A stretch of 64,000 bases of DNA from Numenius arquata. Its lineage: Eukaryota > Chordata > Aves > Charadriiformes > Scolopacidae. Both the position numbers and the translations under genes were made by a program. The DNA is taken from contig NW_027414678.1 in assembly GCF_964106895.1 (NCBI RefSeq), positions 310,001-374,000 on the forward strand, given 5' to 3'. Positions 34,751-47,657 of the stretch are shown in pieces. Under the pieces are notes generated by a model that did no database searches, was not told the origin of the DNA, and saw only the letters and a program-made list of their open reading frames with translations. Position 1 is the first letter of the stretch, and every line of letters begins with the position of its first letter.

Positions 34751-36572
34751 TGGAACAATTTGCATTGCCACCCAGACTTTGGGGCTGCGGGCTTACCTGG
34801 CCACTCTATCGTCAAAAGCACCTTTTGTTCTCTTTCTCCCAGCACCGGCCTCCAAAAATTCCAAACGTCCTGGCCTGGCTCCTACAACCCAAGGTGGCAG
34901 CCAGAACACCTCCTGCTTCTTTTGAACGTCTCTGGGAACTACTTGCATTGGCACCCAGACTTCGGGGCTGTGGGCTTTTCTGACCACTCTATCGTCAAAA
35001 GCACCTTTTTTTCACTTTTTACCAGCACCGGACCCCAATATGCCGACCATCCTGGCCTGGCTCCCACAGCCAAGGTGGCAGCCAGAACAACTCTTGCTTT
35101 CTTTCAAGGTCTCTGGGAACTACTTGCCTTGCCACCCAGACTTTGGGGCTGCGGGCTTTCCTCGCCACTCTATCTTGAAAAGCACATTTTTCTTTATTAT
35201 ATTCCTGCACCGGGTCATAAAAATTCCGACCTACAGAAGCTGATTCCCACAACCAAGAATGCCGCCAAAACACCTTTGGATTATTAGGAACTCCTCTGGG
35301 AACTACTTGCATTGCCACCCAGACTTTGGGGCTGTGGGCTTTCCTGGCCACTCTATCCTCACAAGCACCTTTTGTTCACTTTCTCCCAGCACCGGCCTCC
35401 AAAAATTCCAAACGATAGGAGCTGACTCCACAACCCAGGTGGCAGCCAGAACACCTCCTGCTTCTTTTGAACGTCTCTGAGAACTACTTGCATTGCCACC
35501 CAGACTTTGGGGCTGAGTGCTTTCTTGACCACTCTATCCACAAAAGCACCTTTTGTTCACTTTTTCCCAGCACCGGCCTCCAATATGACGAACATCCAGA
35601 GCTGAGATCTACTCCCAAGGTGGCATCCAGAACAACTCTTACTTTCTTTCAAGGACTCTGGGAACTACTTGCATTGCCACCCAGACTTTGGGGCTGCGGG
35701 CTTTCCTGGCCACTCTATCCTCAAAAGCACCTTTTGTTCACTTTCTCCCAGCACCGGCCTCCAAAAATTCCAAACGTCCTGGCCTGGCTCCTACAACCCA
35801 AGGTGGCAGCCAGAACAACTCTTGCTTTCTTTCAAGGTCTCTGGGAACTACTTGCATTGCCACCCAGAGTTTGGGGCTGCGGGCTTTCCTGGCCGCTCTG
35901 TCCTCAAAAGCACCTTTTGTACACTTTATCCCAGCTCCGGCCTCCAATACGCCGAGCGTCCGGAGCTGAGTCCTACTCCCAAGGTGGCAGCCAGAACAAC
36001 TCTTACTTTCTTTCAAGGTCTCTGGGAACTACTTGCATTGCCACCCAGACTTTGGGGCTGCGGGCTTTCCTCGCCACTCTATCTTCAAAAGCACCTTTTT
36101 TCTTTATTATATTCCTGCACCGGGTCATAAAAATTCCGACCTACAGAAGCTGATTCCCACAACCAGAATGCCGCCAAAACACCTTTGGATTATTAGGAAC
36201 TCCTCTGGGAACTACTTGCATTGCCACCCAGACTTTGGGGCTGCGGGCTTTCCTCGCCACTCTATCTTCAAAAGCACCTTTTTTCTTTATTATATTCCTG
36301 CACCGGGTCATAAAAATTCCGACCTACAGAAGCTGAATCCCACAACCGGAATGCCGCCAAAACACCTTTGGATTATTAGGAACTCCTCTGGGAACAATTT
36401 GCATTGCCAGCCAGACTTTGGGGCTGCGGGCTTACCTGGCCACTCTATCGTCAAAAGCACCTTTTGTTCTCTTTCTCCCAGCACCGGCCTCCAAAAATTC
36501 CAATCGTCCTGGCCTGGCTCCTACAACCCAAGGCGGTAGCCAGAATAACTCTTGCTTGTTTTCAAGGTCTCT

Positions 36573-36754
36573 GGGAACTACTTGCATTGCCACCCAGACT
36601 TTGGGGCTGTGGGCTTTCCTGGCCACTCTATCCTCACAAGCACCTTTTGTTCACTTTCTCCCAGCACCGGCCTCCAAAAATTCCAATCGTCCTGGCCTGG
36701 CTCCTACAACCCAGGTGGCAGCCAGAACACCTCCTGCTTCTTTTGAACGTCTCT
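36573..36754 (+). repeat. Monomer class a' (representative)
   Basis: This 182 bp subclass of a has ttccaatcgtcctggcctgg instead of ttccaaacgtcctgg. In module Y it occurs as an adjacent pair, the first copy ending cccaaggcggtagccag with an e-like tail (aataactcttgcttg) and the second with acctcctgcttcttttgaac. This tandem pair recurs at about 31.3, 36.4, 41.7, 50.2, 55.9 and 63.5 kb. Confidence 0.88.
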
Positions 36755-36935
36755 GAGAACTACTTGCATTGCCACCCAGACTTTGGGGCTGAGTGCTTTC
36801 CTGACCACTCTATCCACAAAAGAACCTTTTGTTCACTTTTTCCCAGCACCGGCCTCCAATATGACGAACATCCAGAGCTGAGATCTACACCCAAGGCTGT
36901 AGCCAGAATAACTCTTGCTTGTTTTCAAGGTCTCT

Positions 36936-37115
36936 GGGAGCTACTTGCATTGCCACCCACACTTTGGGGCTGTGGGCTTTCCTGGCCACTCTATCCTCAA
37001 AAGCACCTTTTGTTCACTTTCTCCCAACACCGCCCTCCAATATGCCGATCGTCCTGGCCTGGCTCCCAAAACCAAGGTAGCAGTAAGAACAGCTCTTGCT
37101 TTTTTTAAAGTCTCT
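36936..37115 (+). repeat. Monomer class g' (representative)
   Basis: This 180 bp monomer reads cccaacaccgccctccaata, then tgccgatcgtcctggcctgg and ends gtagcagtaagaac with the tail tttttttaaagtct. Its front usually has ccacccacactttgg. It always precedes a class b with ttcggggccgtgggc. The pair recurs at about 8.1, 31.9, 37.0, 42.2, 50.8 and 56.5 kb; the 8.1 kb copy reads gtaacagaaagaac. Confidence 0.88.
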
Positions 37116-40100
37116 GGGAACTACTTGCATTGCCACCCAGACTTCGGGGCCGTGGGCTTTTCTGACCACTCTATCGTCAAAAGAACCTTTTTTTCACTTT
37201 TTCCCAGCACCGGACCCCAATATGCCGAACATCCTGGCCTGGCTCCCACAGCCAAGGTGGCAGCCAGAACAACTCTTGCTTTCTTTCAAGGTCTCTGGGA
37301 ACTACTTGCATTGCCACCCAGAATTTGGGGCTGCGGGCTTTCCTGGCCACTCTGTCCTCACAAGAACGTTTTTTCTTTATCATTTTCCTGCACCGGGCCA
37401 TAAAAATTCCTGTCGTCAGGAGCTGACTCCAACAACCAAGGTGGCAGCCAGAACATCTTTAGATTTTTAGGAACTCCTCTGGGAACTACTTGCATTGCCA
37501 CCCAGACTTTGGGGCTGCGGCTTTCCTGGCCACGCTATCCTCAAAAGCACCTTTTGTTCACTTTTTCCCAGCACCGGCCTCCAATATGAAGAACATCCAG
37601 AGCTGAGATCTACACCCAAGGCTGTAGCCGGAATAACTCTTGCTTGTTTTCAAGGTCTCTGGGAACTACTTGCATTGCTACCCAGACTTTGGGGCTGTGG
37701 GCTTTCCTGGCCACTCTATCCTCAAAAGCACCTTTTGTTCACTTTCTCCCAGCAACGGACCCCAATATGCCGAACATCCTGGCCTGGCTCCCACAGCCAA
37801 GGTGGCAGCCAGAACAACTCTTGCTTTCTTTCAAGGTCTCTGGGAACTACTTGCCTTGCCACCCAGACTTTGGGGCTGCGGGCTTTCCTGGCCACTCTAT
37901 CCTCAAAAGCACCTTTTGTACACTTTATACCAGCTCCGGCCTCCAATACGCCGAGCGTCCGGAGCTGAGTCCTACTCCCAAGGTGGCAGCCAGAACAACT
38001 CTTACTTTCTTTCAAGGTCTCTGGGAACTACTTGCATTGCCACCCAGACTTTGGGGCAGCGGGCTTTCCTGGCCACTCTATCCTCAAAAGCACCTTTTGT
38101 TCACTTTTTCCCAACACCGGCCTCCAATATGCCGATCGTCCTGGCCTGGCTCCCAAAACCAAGGTAGCAGCCAGAACAACTCTTGCTTTTTTTAAAGTCT
38201 CTGGGAACTACTTGCATTGTCACCCAGAGTTTGGGGCTGTGGGCTTTCCTGGCCACTCTGTCCTCACAAGCAACTTTTTTCTTTATCATTTTCCTGCACC
38301 GGGCCATAAAAACTCCTGCCGTCAGGAGCTGACTCCAACAACCAAGGTGGCAGCCAGAACATCTTTAGATTTTTAGGAATTCCTCTGGGAACTATTTGCA
38401 TTGCCACCCAGACTTTGGGGCTGCGGGCTTACCTGGCCACTCTATCGTCAAAAGCACCTTTTGTTCTCTTTCTCCCAGCACCGGCCTCCAAAAATTCCAA
38501 ACGTCCTGGCCTGGCTCCTACAACCCAAGGTGGCAGCCAGAACACCTCCTGCTTCTTTTGAACGTCTCTGGGAACTACTTGCATTGGCACCCAGACTTCG
38601 GGGCTGTGGGCTTTTCTGACCACTCTGTCGTCAAAAGCACCTTTTTTTCACTTTTTACCAGCACCGGACCCCAATATGCCGAACATCCTGGCCTGGCTCC
38701 CACAGCCAAGGTGGCAGCCAGAACAACTCTTGCTTTCTTTCAAGGTCTCTGGGAACTACTTGCCTTGCCACCCAGACTTTGGGGCTGCGGGCTTTCCTCG
38801 CCACTCTATCTTGAAAAGCACATTTTTCTTTATTATATTCCTGCACCGGGTCATAAAAATTCCGACCTACAGAAGCTGATTCCCACAACCAAGAATGCTG
38901 CCAAAACACCTTTGGATTATTAGGAACTCCTCTGGGAACTACTTGCATTGCCACCCAGACTTTGGGGCTGCGGCTTTCCTGGCCACTCTATCCTCAAAAG
39001 CACCTTTTGTTCACTTTCTCCCAGCACCGGCCTCCAAAAATTCCAAACGTCCTGGCCTGGCTCCTACAACCCAGGTGGCAGCCAGAACACCTCCTGCTTT
39101 TTTTAAAGTCTCTGGGAACTACTTGCATTGCCACCCAGACTTCGGGGCTGTGGGCTTTTCTGACCACTCTATCGTCAAAAGAACCTTTTTTTCACTTTTT
39201 CCCAGCACCGGACCCCAATATGCCGAACATCCTGGCCTGGCTCCCACAGCCAAGGTGGCAGCCAGAACAACTCTTGCTTTCTTTCAAGGTCTCTGGGAAC
39301 TACTTGCATTGCCACCCAGAATTTGGGGCTGCGGGCTTTCCTGGCCACTCTGTCCTCACAAGAACGTTTTTTCTTTATCATTTTCCTGCACCGGGCCATA
39401 AAAATTCCTGTCGTCAGGAGCTGACTCCAACAACCAAGGTGGCAGCCAGAACATCTTTAGATTTTTAGGAACTCCTCTGGGAACTACTTGCATTGCCACC
39501 CAGACTTTGGGGCTGCGGCTTTCCTGGCCACGCTATCCTCAAAAGCACCTTTTGTTCACTTTTTCCCAGCACCGGCCTCCAATATGAAGAACATCCAGAG
39601 CTGAGATCTACACCCAAGGCTGTAGCCGGAATAACTCTTGCTTGTTTTCAAGGTCTCTGGGAACTACTTGCATTGCTACCCAGACTTTGGGGCTGTGGGC
39701 TTTCCTGGCCACTCTATCCTCACAAGCACCTTTTGTTCACTTTCTCCCAGCACCGGCCTCCAAAAATTCCAAACGTCCTGGCCTGGTTCCCACACCCAAG
39801 GTGGCAGGCAGAACAACTCTTGCTTTCTTTCAAGGTGTCTGGAAACTACTAGCATTGCTACCCAGACTTTGGGGCTGCGGGCTTTCCTGGCCACTCTATC
39901 CACAAAAGCACCTTTTGTTCACTTTTTCCCAACACCGGCCTCCAATATGCTGATCGTCCTGGCCTGGCTCCCAAAACCAAGGTAGCAGCCAGAACAACTC
40001 TTGCTTTTTTTAAAGTCTCTGGGAACTACTTGCATTGTCACCCAGAGTTTGGGGCTGCGGGCTTTCCTGGCCACTCTGTCCTCACAAGCAACTTTTTTCT

Positions 40101-40749
40101 TTATCATTTTCCTGCACCGGGCCATAAAAATTCCTGCCGTCAGGAGCTGACTCCAACAACCAAGGTGGCAGCCAGAACATCTTTAGATTTTTAGGAACTC
40201 CTCTGGGAACTACTTGCATTGCCACCCAGACTTTGGGGCTGCGGGCTTTTCTGACCACTCTATCGTCAAAAGAACCTTATTTTCACTTTTTCCCAGCACC
40301 GGACCCCAATATGCCGAACATCCTGGCCTGGCTCCCACAGCCAAGGTGGCAGCCAGAACAACTCTTGCTTTCTTTCAAGGTCTCTGGGAACTACTTGCAT
40401 TGCCAGCCAGACTTTGGGGCTGCGGGCTTTCCTGGCCACTCTATCCTAAAAAGGACCTTTTGTACACTTTATCCCAGCTCCGGCCTCCAATACGCAGATC
40501 GTCCGGAGCTGAGTCCTACTCCCAAGGTAGCAGCCAGAACAACTCTTGCTTTTTTTAAAGTCTCTGGGAACTACTTGCATTGTCACCCAGAGTTTGGGGC
40601 TGTGGTCTTTCCTGGCCACTCTGTCCTCACAAGCAACTTTTTTCTTTATCATTTTCCTGCACCGGGCCATAAAAACTCCTGCCGTCAGGAGCTGAATCCA
40701 ACAACCAAGGTGGCAGCCAGAACATCTTTAGATTTCTAGGAATTCCTCT

Positions 40750-43700
40750 TGGAACAATTTGCATTGCCACCCAGACTTTGGGGCTGTGCGCTTTCCTGGC
40801 CACTCTATCCTCAAAAGCACCTTTTGTTCTCTTTCTCCCAGCACCGGCCTCCAAAAATTCCAAACGTCCTGGCCTGGCTCCTACAACCCAAGGTGGCAGC
40901 CAGAACAACTCATACTTTCTTTCAAGGTCTCTGGGAACTACTTGCATTGCCACCCAGAGTTTGGGGCTGCGGGCTTTCCTGGCTGCTCTGTCCTCGCAAG
41001 AAACTTTTTTCTTTATCATTTTCCTCCACCGGGCCATAAAAATTCCTGCCGTCAGGAGCTGACTCCAACAACCAAGGTGGCAGCCAGATCATCTTTATAT
41101 TTTTAGGAACTCCTCTGGGAACTACTTGCATTGCCACCCAGACTTTGGGGCTGCGGGCTTTCCTGGCCACTCTATCCTCAAAAGAACCTTTTGTTCACTT
41201 TCTCCCAGCACCGGCCTCCAAAAATTCCAAACGATAGGAGCTGACTCCACAACCCGGGTGGCAGCCAGAACACCTCCTGCTTCTTTTGAACGTCTCTGAG
41301 AACTACTTGCATTGCCACCCAGACTTTGGGGCAGCGGGCTTTCCTGGCCACTCTATCCTCAAAAGGACCTTTTGTACACTTTATCCCCGCTCCGGCCTCC
41401 AATACGCCGATCGTCCGGAGCTGAGTCCTACTCCCAAGGTGGCAGCCAGAACAACTCTTACTTTCTTTCAAGGACTCTGGGAACTACTTGCATTGCCACC
41501 CAGAGTTTGGGGCTGCGGGCTTTCCTGGCCACTCTGTCCTCACAAGAAACTTTTTTCTTTATCATTTTCCTGCACCGGGCCATAAAAATTCCTGCCGTCA
41601 GGAGCTGACTCCAACAACCAAGGTGGCAGCCAGAACATCTTTAGATTTTTAGGAATTCCTCTGGGAACTATTTGCATTGCCACCCAGACTTTGGGGCTGC
41701 GGGCTTACCTGGCCACTCTATCGTCAAAAGCACCTTTTGTTCTCTTTCTCCCAGCACCGGCCTCCAAAAATTCCAATCGTCCTGGCCTGGCTCCTACAAC
41801 CCAAGGCGGTAGCCAGGATAACTCTTGCTTGTTTTCAAGGTCTCTGGGAACTACTTGCATTGCCACCCAGACTTTGGGGCTGTGGGCTTTCCTGGCCACT
41901 CTATCCTCACAAGCACCTTTTGTTCACTTTCTCCCAGCACCGGCCTCCAAAAATTCCAATCGTCCTGGCCTGGCTCCTACAACCCAGGTGGCAGCCAGAA
42001 CACCTCCTGCTTCTTTTGAACGTCTCTGAGAACTACTTGCATTGCCACCCAGACTTTGGGGCTGAGTGCTTTCCTGACCACTCTATCCACAAAAGAACCT
42101 TTTGTTCACTTTTTCCCAGCACCGGCCTCCAATATGACGAACATCCAGAGCTGAGATCTACACCCAAGGCTGTAGCCAGAATAACTCTTGCTTGTTTTCA
42201 AGGTCTCTGGGAGCTACTTGCATTGCCACCCACACTTTGGGGCTGTGGGCTTTCCTGGCCACTCTATCCTCAAAAGCACCTTTTGTTCACTTTCTCCCAA
42301 CACCGCCCTCCAATATGCCGATCGTCCTGGCCTGGCTCCCAAAACCAAGGTAGCAGTAAGAACAACTCTTGCTTTTTTTAAAGTCTCTGGGAACTACTTG
42401 CATTGCCACCCAGACTTCGGGGCCGTGGGCTTTTCTGACCACTCTATCGTCAAAAGAACCTTTTTTTCACTTTTTCCCAGCACCGGACCCCAATATGCCG
42501 AACATCCTGGCCTGGCTCCCACAGCCAAGGTGGCAGCCAGAACAACTCTTGCTTTCTTTCAAGGTCTCTGGGAACTACTTGCATTGCCACCCAGAATTTG
42601 GGGCTGCGGGCTTTCCTGGCCACTCTGTCCTCACAAGAACGTTTTTTCTTTATCATTTTCCTGCACCGGGCCATAAAAATTCCTGTCGTCAGGAGCTGAC
42701 TCCAACAACCAAGGTGGCAGCCAGAACATCTTTAGATTTTTAGGAACTCCTCTGGGAACTACTTGCATTGCCACCCAGACTTTGGGGCTGCGGCTTTCCT
42801 GGCCACGCTATCCTCAAAAGCACCTTTTGTTCACTTTTTCCCAGCACCGGCCTCCAATATGAAGAACATCCAGAGCTGAGATCTACACCCAAGGCTGTAG
42901 CCGGAATAACTCTTGCTTGTTTTCAAGGTCTCTGGGAACTACTTGCATTGCTACCCAGACTTTGGGGCTGTGGGCTTTCCTGGCCACTCTATCCTCAAAA
43001 GCACCTTTTGTTCACTTTCTCCCAGCAACGGACCCCAATATGCCGAACATCCTGGCCTGGCTCCCACAGCCAAGGTGGCAGCCAGAACAACTCTTGCTTT
43101 CTTTCAAGGTCTCTGGGAACTACTTGCCTTGCCACCCAGACTTTGGGGCTGCGGGCTTTCCTGGCCACTCTATCCTCAAAAGCACCTTTTGTACACTTTA
43201 TACCAGCTCCGGCCTCCAATACGCCGAGCGTCCGGAGCTGAGTCCTACTCCCAAGGTGGCAGCCAGAACAACTCTTACTTTCTTTCAAGGTCTCTGGGAA
43301 CTACTTGCATTGCCACCCAGACTTTGGGGCAGCGGGCTTTCCTGGCCACTCTATCCTCAAAAGCACCTTTTGTTCACTTTTTCCCAACACCGGCCTCCAA
43401 TATGCCGATCGTCCTGGCCTGGCTCCCAAAACCAAGGTAGCAGCCAGAACAACTCTTGCTTTTTTTAAAGTCTCTGGGAACTACTTGCATTGTCACCCAG
43501 AGTTTGGGGCTGTGGGCTTTCCTGGCCACTCTGTCCTCACAAGCAACTTTTTTCTTTATCATTTTCCTGCACCGGGCCATAAAAACTCCTGCCGTCAGGA
43601 GCTGACTCCAACAACCAAGGTGGCAGCCAGAACATCTTTAGATTTTTAGGAATTCCTCTGGGAACTATTTGCATTGCCACCCAGACTTTGGGGCTGCGGG

Positions 43701-46022
43701 CTTACCTGGCCACTCTATCGTCAAAAGCACCTTTTGTTCTCTTTCTCCCAGCACCGGCCTCCAAAAATTCCAAACGTCCTGGCCTGGCTCCTACAACCCA
43801 AGGTGGCAGCCAGAACACCTCCTGCTTCTTTTGAACGTCTCTGGGAACTACTTGCATTGGCACCCAGACTTCGGGGCTGTGGGCTTTTCTGACCACTCTG
43901 TCGTCAAAAGCACCTTTTTTTCACTTTTTACCAGCACCGGACCCCAATATGCCGAACATCCTGGCCTGGCTCCCACAGCCAAGGTGGCAGCCAGAACAAC
44001 TCTTGCTTTCTTTCAAGGTCTCTGGGAACTACTTGCCTTGCCACCCAGACTTTGGGGCTGCGGGCTTTCCTCGCCACTCTATCTTGAAAAGCACATTTTT
44101 CTTTATTATATTCCTGCACCGGGTCATAAAAATTCCGACCTACAGAAGCTGATTCCCACAACCAAGAATGCTGCCAAAACACCTTTGGATTATTAGGAAC
44201 TCCTCTGGGAACTACTTGCATTGCCACCCAGACTTTGGGGCTGCGGCTTTCCTGGCCACTCTATCCTCAAAAGCACCTTTTGTTCACTTTCTCCCAGCAC
44301 CGGCCTCCAAAAATTCCAAACGTCCTGGCCTGGCTCCTACAACCCAGGTGGCAGCCAGAACACCTCCTGCTTTTTTTAAAGTCTCTGGGAACTACTTGCA
44401 TTGCCACCCAGACTTCGGGGCTGTGGGCTTTTCTGACCACTCTATCGTCAAAAGAACCTTTTTTTCACTTTTTCCCAGCACCGGACCCCAATATGCCGAA
44501 CATCCTGGCCTGGCTCCCACAGCCAAGGTGGCAGCCAGAACAACTCTTGCTTTCTTTCAAGGTCTCTGGGAACTACTTGCATTGCCACCCAGAATTTGGG
44601 GCTGCGGGCTTTCCTGGCCACTCTGTCCTCACAAGAACGTTTTTTCTTTATCATTTTCCTGCACCGGGCCATAAAAATTCCTGTCGTCAGGAGCTGACTC
44701 CAACAACCAAGGTGGCAGCCAGAACATCTTTAGATTTTTAGGAACTCCTCTGGGAACTACTTGCATTGCCACCCAGACTTTGGGGCTGCGGCTTTCCTGG
44801 CCACGCTATCCTCAAAAGCACCTTTTGTTCACTTTTTCCCAGCACCGGCCTCCAATATGAAGAACATCCAGAGCTGAGATCTACACCCAAGGCTGTAGCC
44901 GGAATAACTCTTGCTTGTTTTCAAGGTCTCTGGGAACTACTTGCATTGCTACCCAGACTTTGGGGCTGTGGGCTTTCCTGGCCACTCTATCCTCACAAGC
45001 ACCTTTTGTTCACTTTCTCCCAGCACCGGCCTCCAAAAATTCCAAACGTCCTGGCCTGGTTCCCACACCCAAGGTGGCAGGCAGAACAACTCTTGCTTTC
45101 TTTCAAGGTGTCTGGAAACTACTAGCATTGCTACCCAGACTTTGGGGCTGCGGGCTTTCCTGGCCACTCTATCCACAAAAGCACCTTTTGTTCACTTTTT
45201 CCCAACACCGGCCTCCAATATGCTGATCGTCCTGGCCTGGCTCCCAAAACCAAGGTAGCAGCCAGAACAACTCTTGCTTTTTTTAAAGTCTCTGGGAACT
45301 ACTTGCATTGTCACCCAGAGTTTGGGGCTGCGGGCTTTCCTGGCCACTCTGTCCTCACAAGCAACTTTTTTCTTTATCATTTTCCTGCACCGGGCCATAA
45401 AAATTCCTGCCGTCAGGAGCTGACTCCAACAACCAAGGTGGCAGCCAGAACATCTTTAGATTTTTAGGAACTCCTCTGGGAACTACTTGCATTGCCACCC
45501 AGACTTTGGGGCTGCGGGCTTTTCTGACCACTCTATCGTCAAAAGAACCTTATTTTCACTTTTTCCCAGCACCGGACCCCAATATGCCGAACATCCTGGC
45601 CTGGCTCCCACAGCCAAGGTGGCAGCCAGAACAACTCTTGCTTTCTTTCAAGGTCTCTGGGAACTACTTGCATTGCCACCCAGACTTTGGGGCTGCGGGC
45701 TTTCCTGGCCACTCTATCCTAAAAAGGACCTTTTGTACACTTTATCCCAGCTCCGGCCTCCAATACGCAGATCGTCCGGAGCTGAGTCCTACTCCCAAGG
45801 TAGCAGCCAGAACAACTCTTGCTTTTTTTAAAGTCTCTGGGAACTACTTGCATTGTCACCCAGAGTTTGGGGCTGTGGTCTTTCCTGGCCACTCTGTCCT
45901 CACAAGCAACTTTTTTCTTTATCATTTTCCTGCACCGGGCCATAAAAACTCCTGCCGTCAGGAGCTGAATCCAACAACCAAGGTGGCAGCCAGAACATCT
46001 TTAGATTTCTAGGAATTCCTCT
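40750..46022 (+). repeat. HOR unit: X + shortened Y + Z + W (29 monomers)
   Basis: The order is a c h f c, then a' a' e' g' b c e b f g c, then a b d a b c, then e ag g c b f c. Length is 5,273 bp. Nine monomers (a b d h e' a f d d) are missing from the front of Y. The join lies at about 41,663, where the a' monomer opens with the aattcctctggg and ctatttgcattgccaccc form instead of the ccagcc form seen in other Y copies. Confidence 0.92.
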
Positions 46023-47657
46023 TGGAACAATTTGCATTGCCACCCAGACTTTGGGGCTGTGCGCTTTCCTGGCCACTCTATCCTCAAAAGCACCTTTTGT
46101 TCTCTTTCTCCCAGCACCGGCCTCCAAAAATTCCAAACGTCCTGGCCTGGCTCCTACAACCCAAGGTGGCAGCCAGAACACCTCCTGCTTCTTTTGAACG
46201 TCTCTGGGAACTACTTGCATTGGCACCCAGACTTCGGGGCTGTGGGCTTTTCTGACCACTCTATCGTCAAAAGCACCTTTTTTTCACTTTTTACCAGCAC
46301 CAGACCCCAATATGCCGACCATCCTGGCCTGGCTCCCACAGCCAAGGTGGCAGCCAGAACAACTCTTGCTTTCTTTCAAGGTCTCTGGGAACTACTTGCC
46401 TTGCCACCCAGACTTTGGGGCTGTGGGCTTTCCTGGCCACTCTATCCTCACAAGCACCTTTTGTTCACTTTCTCCCAGCACCGGCCTCCAAAAATTCCAA
46501 ACGATAGGAGCTGACTCCACAACCCAGGTGGCAGCCAGAACACCTCCTGCTTCTTTTGAACGTCTCTGAGAACTACTTGCATTGCCACCCAGACTTTGGG
46601 GCTGAGTGCTTTCTTGACCACTCTATCCACAAAAGCACCTTTTGTTCACTTTTTCCCAGCACCGGCCTCCAATATGACGAACATCCAGAGCTGAGATCTA
46701 CTCCCAAGGTGGCATCCAGAACAACTCTTACTTTCTTTCAAGGACTCTGGGAACTACTTGCATTGCCACCCAGACTTTGGGTCTGCGGGCTTTCCTGGCC
46801 ACTCTATCCACAAAAGCACCTTTTGTTCACTTTTTCCCAACACCGGCCTCCAATATGCTGATCGTCCTGGCCTGGCTCCCAAAACCAAGGTAGCAGCCAG
46901 AACAACTCTTGCTTTTTTTAAAGTCTCTGGGAACTACTTGCATTGTCACCCAGAGTTTGGGGCTGCGGGCTTTCCTGGCCACTCTGTCCTCACAAGCAAC
47001 TTTTTTCTTTATCATTTTCCTGCACCGGGCCATAAAAATTCCTGCCGTCAGGAGCTGACTCCAACAACCAAGGTGGCAGCCAGAACATCTTTAGATTTTT
47101 AGGAACTCCTCTGGGAACTACTTGCATTGCCACCCAGACTTTGGGGCTGCGGGCTTTTCTGACCACTCTATCGTCAAAAGAACCTTATTTTCACTTTTTC
47201 CCAGCACCGGACCCCAATATGCCGAACATCCTGGCCTGGCTCCCACAGCCAAGGTGGCAGCCAGAACAACTCTTGCTTTCTTTCAAGGTCTCTGGGAACT
47301 ACTTGCATTGCCAGCCAGACTTTGGGGCTGCGGGCTTTCCTGGCCACTCTATCCTAAAAAGGACCTTTTGTACACTTTATCCCAGCTCCGGCCTCCAATA
47401 CGCAGATCGTCCGGAGCTGAGTCCTACTCCCAAGGTAGCAGCCAGAACAACTCTTGCTTTTTTTAAAGTCTCTGGGAACTACTTGCATTGTCACCCAGAG
47501 TTTGGGGCTGTGGTCTTTCCTGGCCACTCTGTCCTCACAAGCAACTTTTTTCTTTATCATTTTCCTGCACGGGGCCATAAAAACTCCTGCCGTCAGGAGC
47601 TGAATCCAACAACCAAGGTGGCAGCCAGAACATCTTTAGATTTCTAGGAATTCCTCT
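46023..47657 (+). repeat. Remnant HOR unit with two hybrid monomers (9 monomers)
   Basis: The order is a b (d/h) e' (a/g) c b f c, length 1,635 bp. The opening a matches position 1 of module X. The following b belongs to the start of Y. Then a d/h hybrid (46387-46567) and an a/g hybrid (46749-46928) skip large parts of Y, Z and W before the W-like ending g c b f c. This is the most rearranged stretch in the right half of the window. Confidence 0.9.

Larger units (their letters stand above)
34751..40749 (+). repeat. HOR unit: Y + Z + W, module X absent (33 monomers)
   Basis: The order is a b d h e' a f d d a' a' e' g' b c e b f g c (Y), a b d a b c (Z), e ag g c b f c (W). Length is 5,999 bp. 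Module Y is intact here. The unit starts directly with Y after the class c that ends the previous unit. It shares a 5,092 bp offset with the unit before it through the first 15 monomers, and a 5,273 bp offset with the next from 36,390 onward. Confidence 0.93.
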
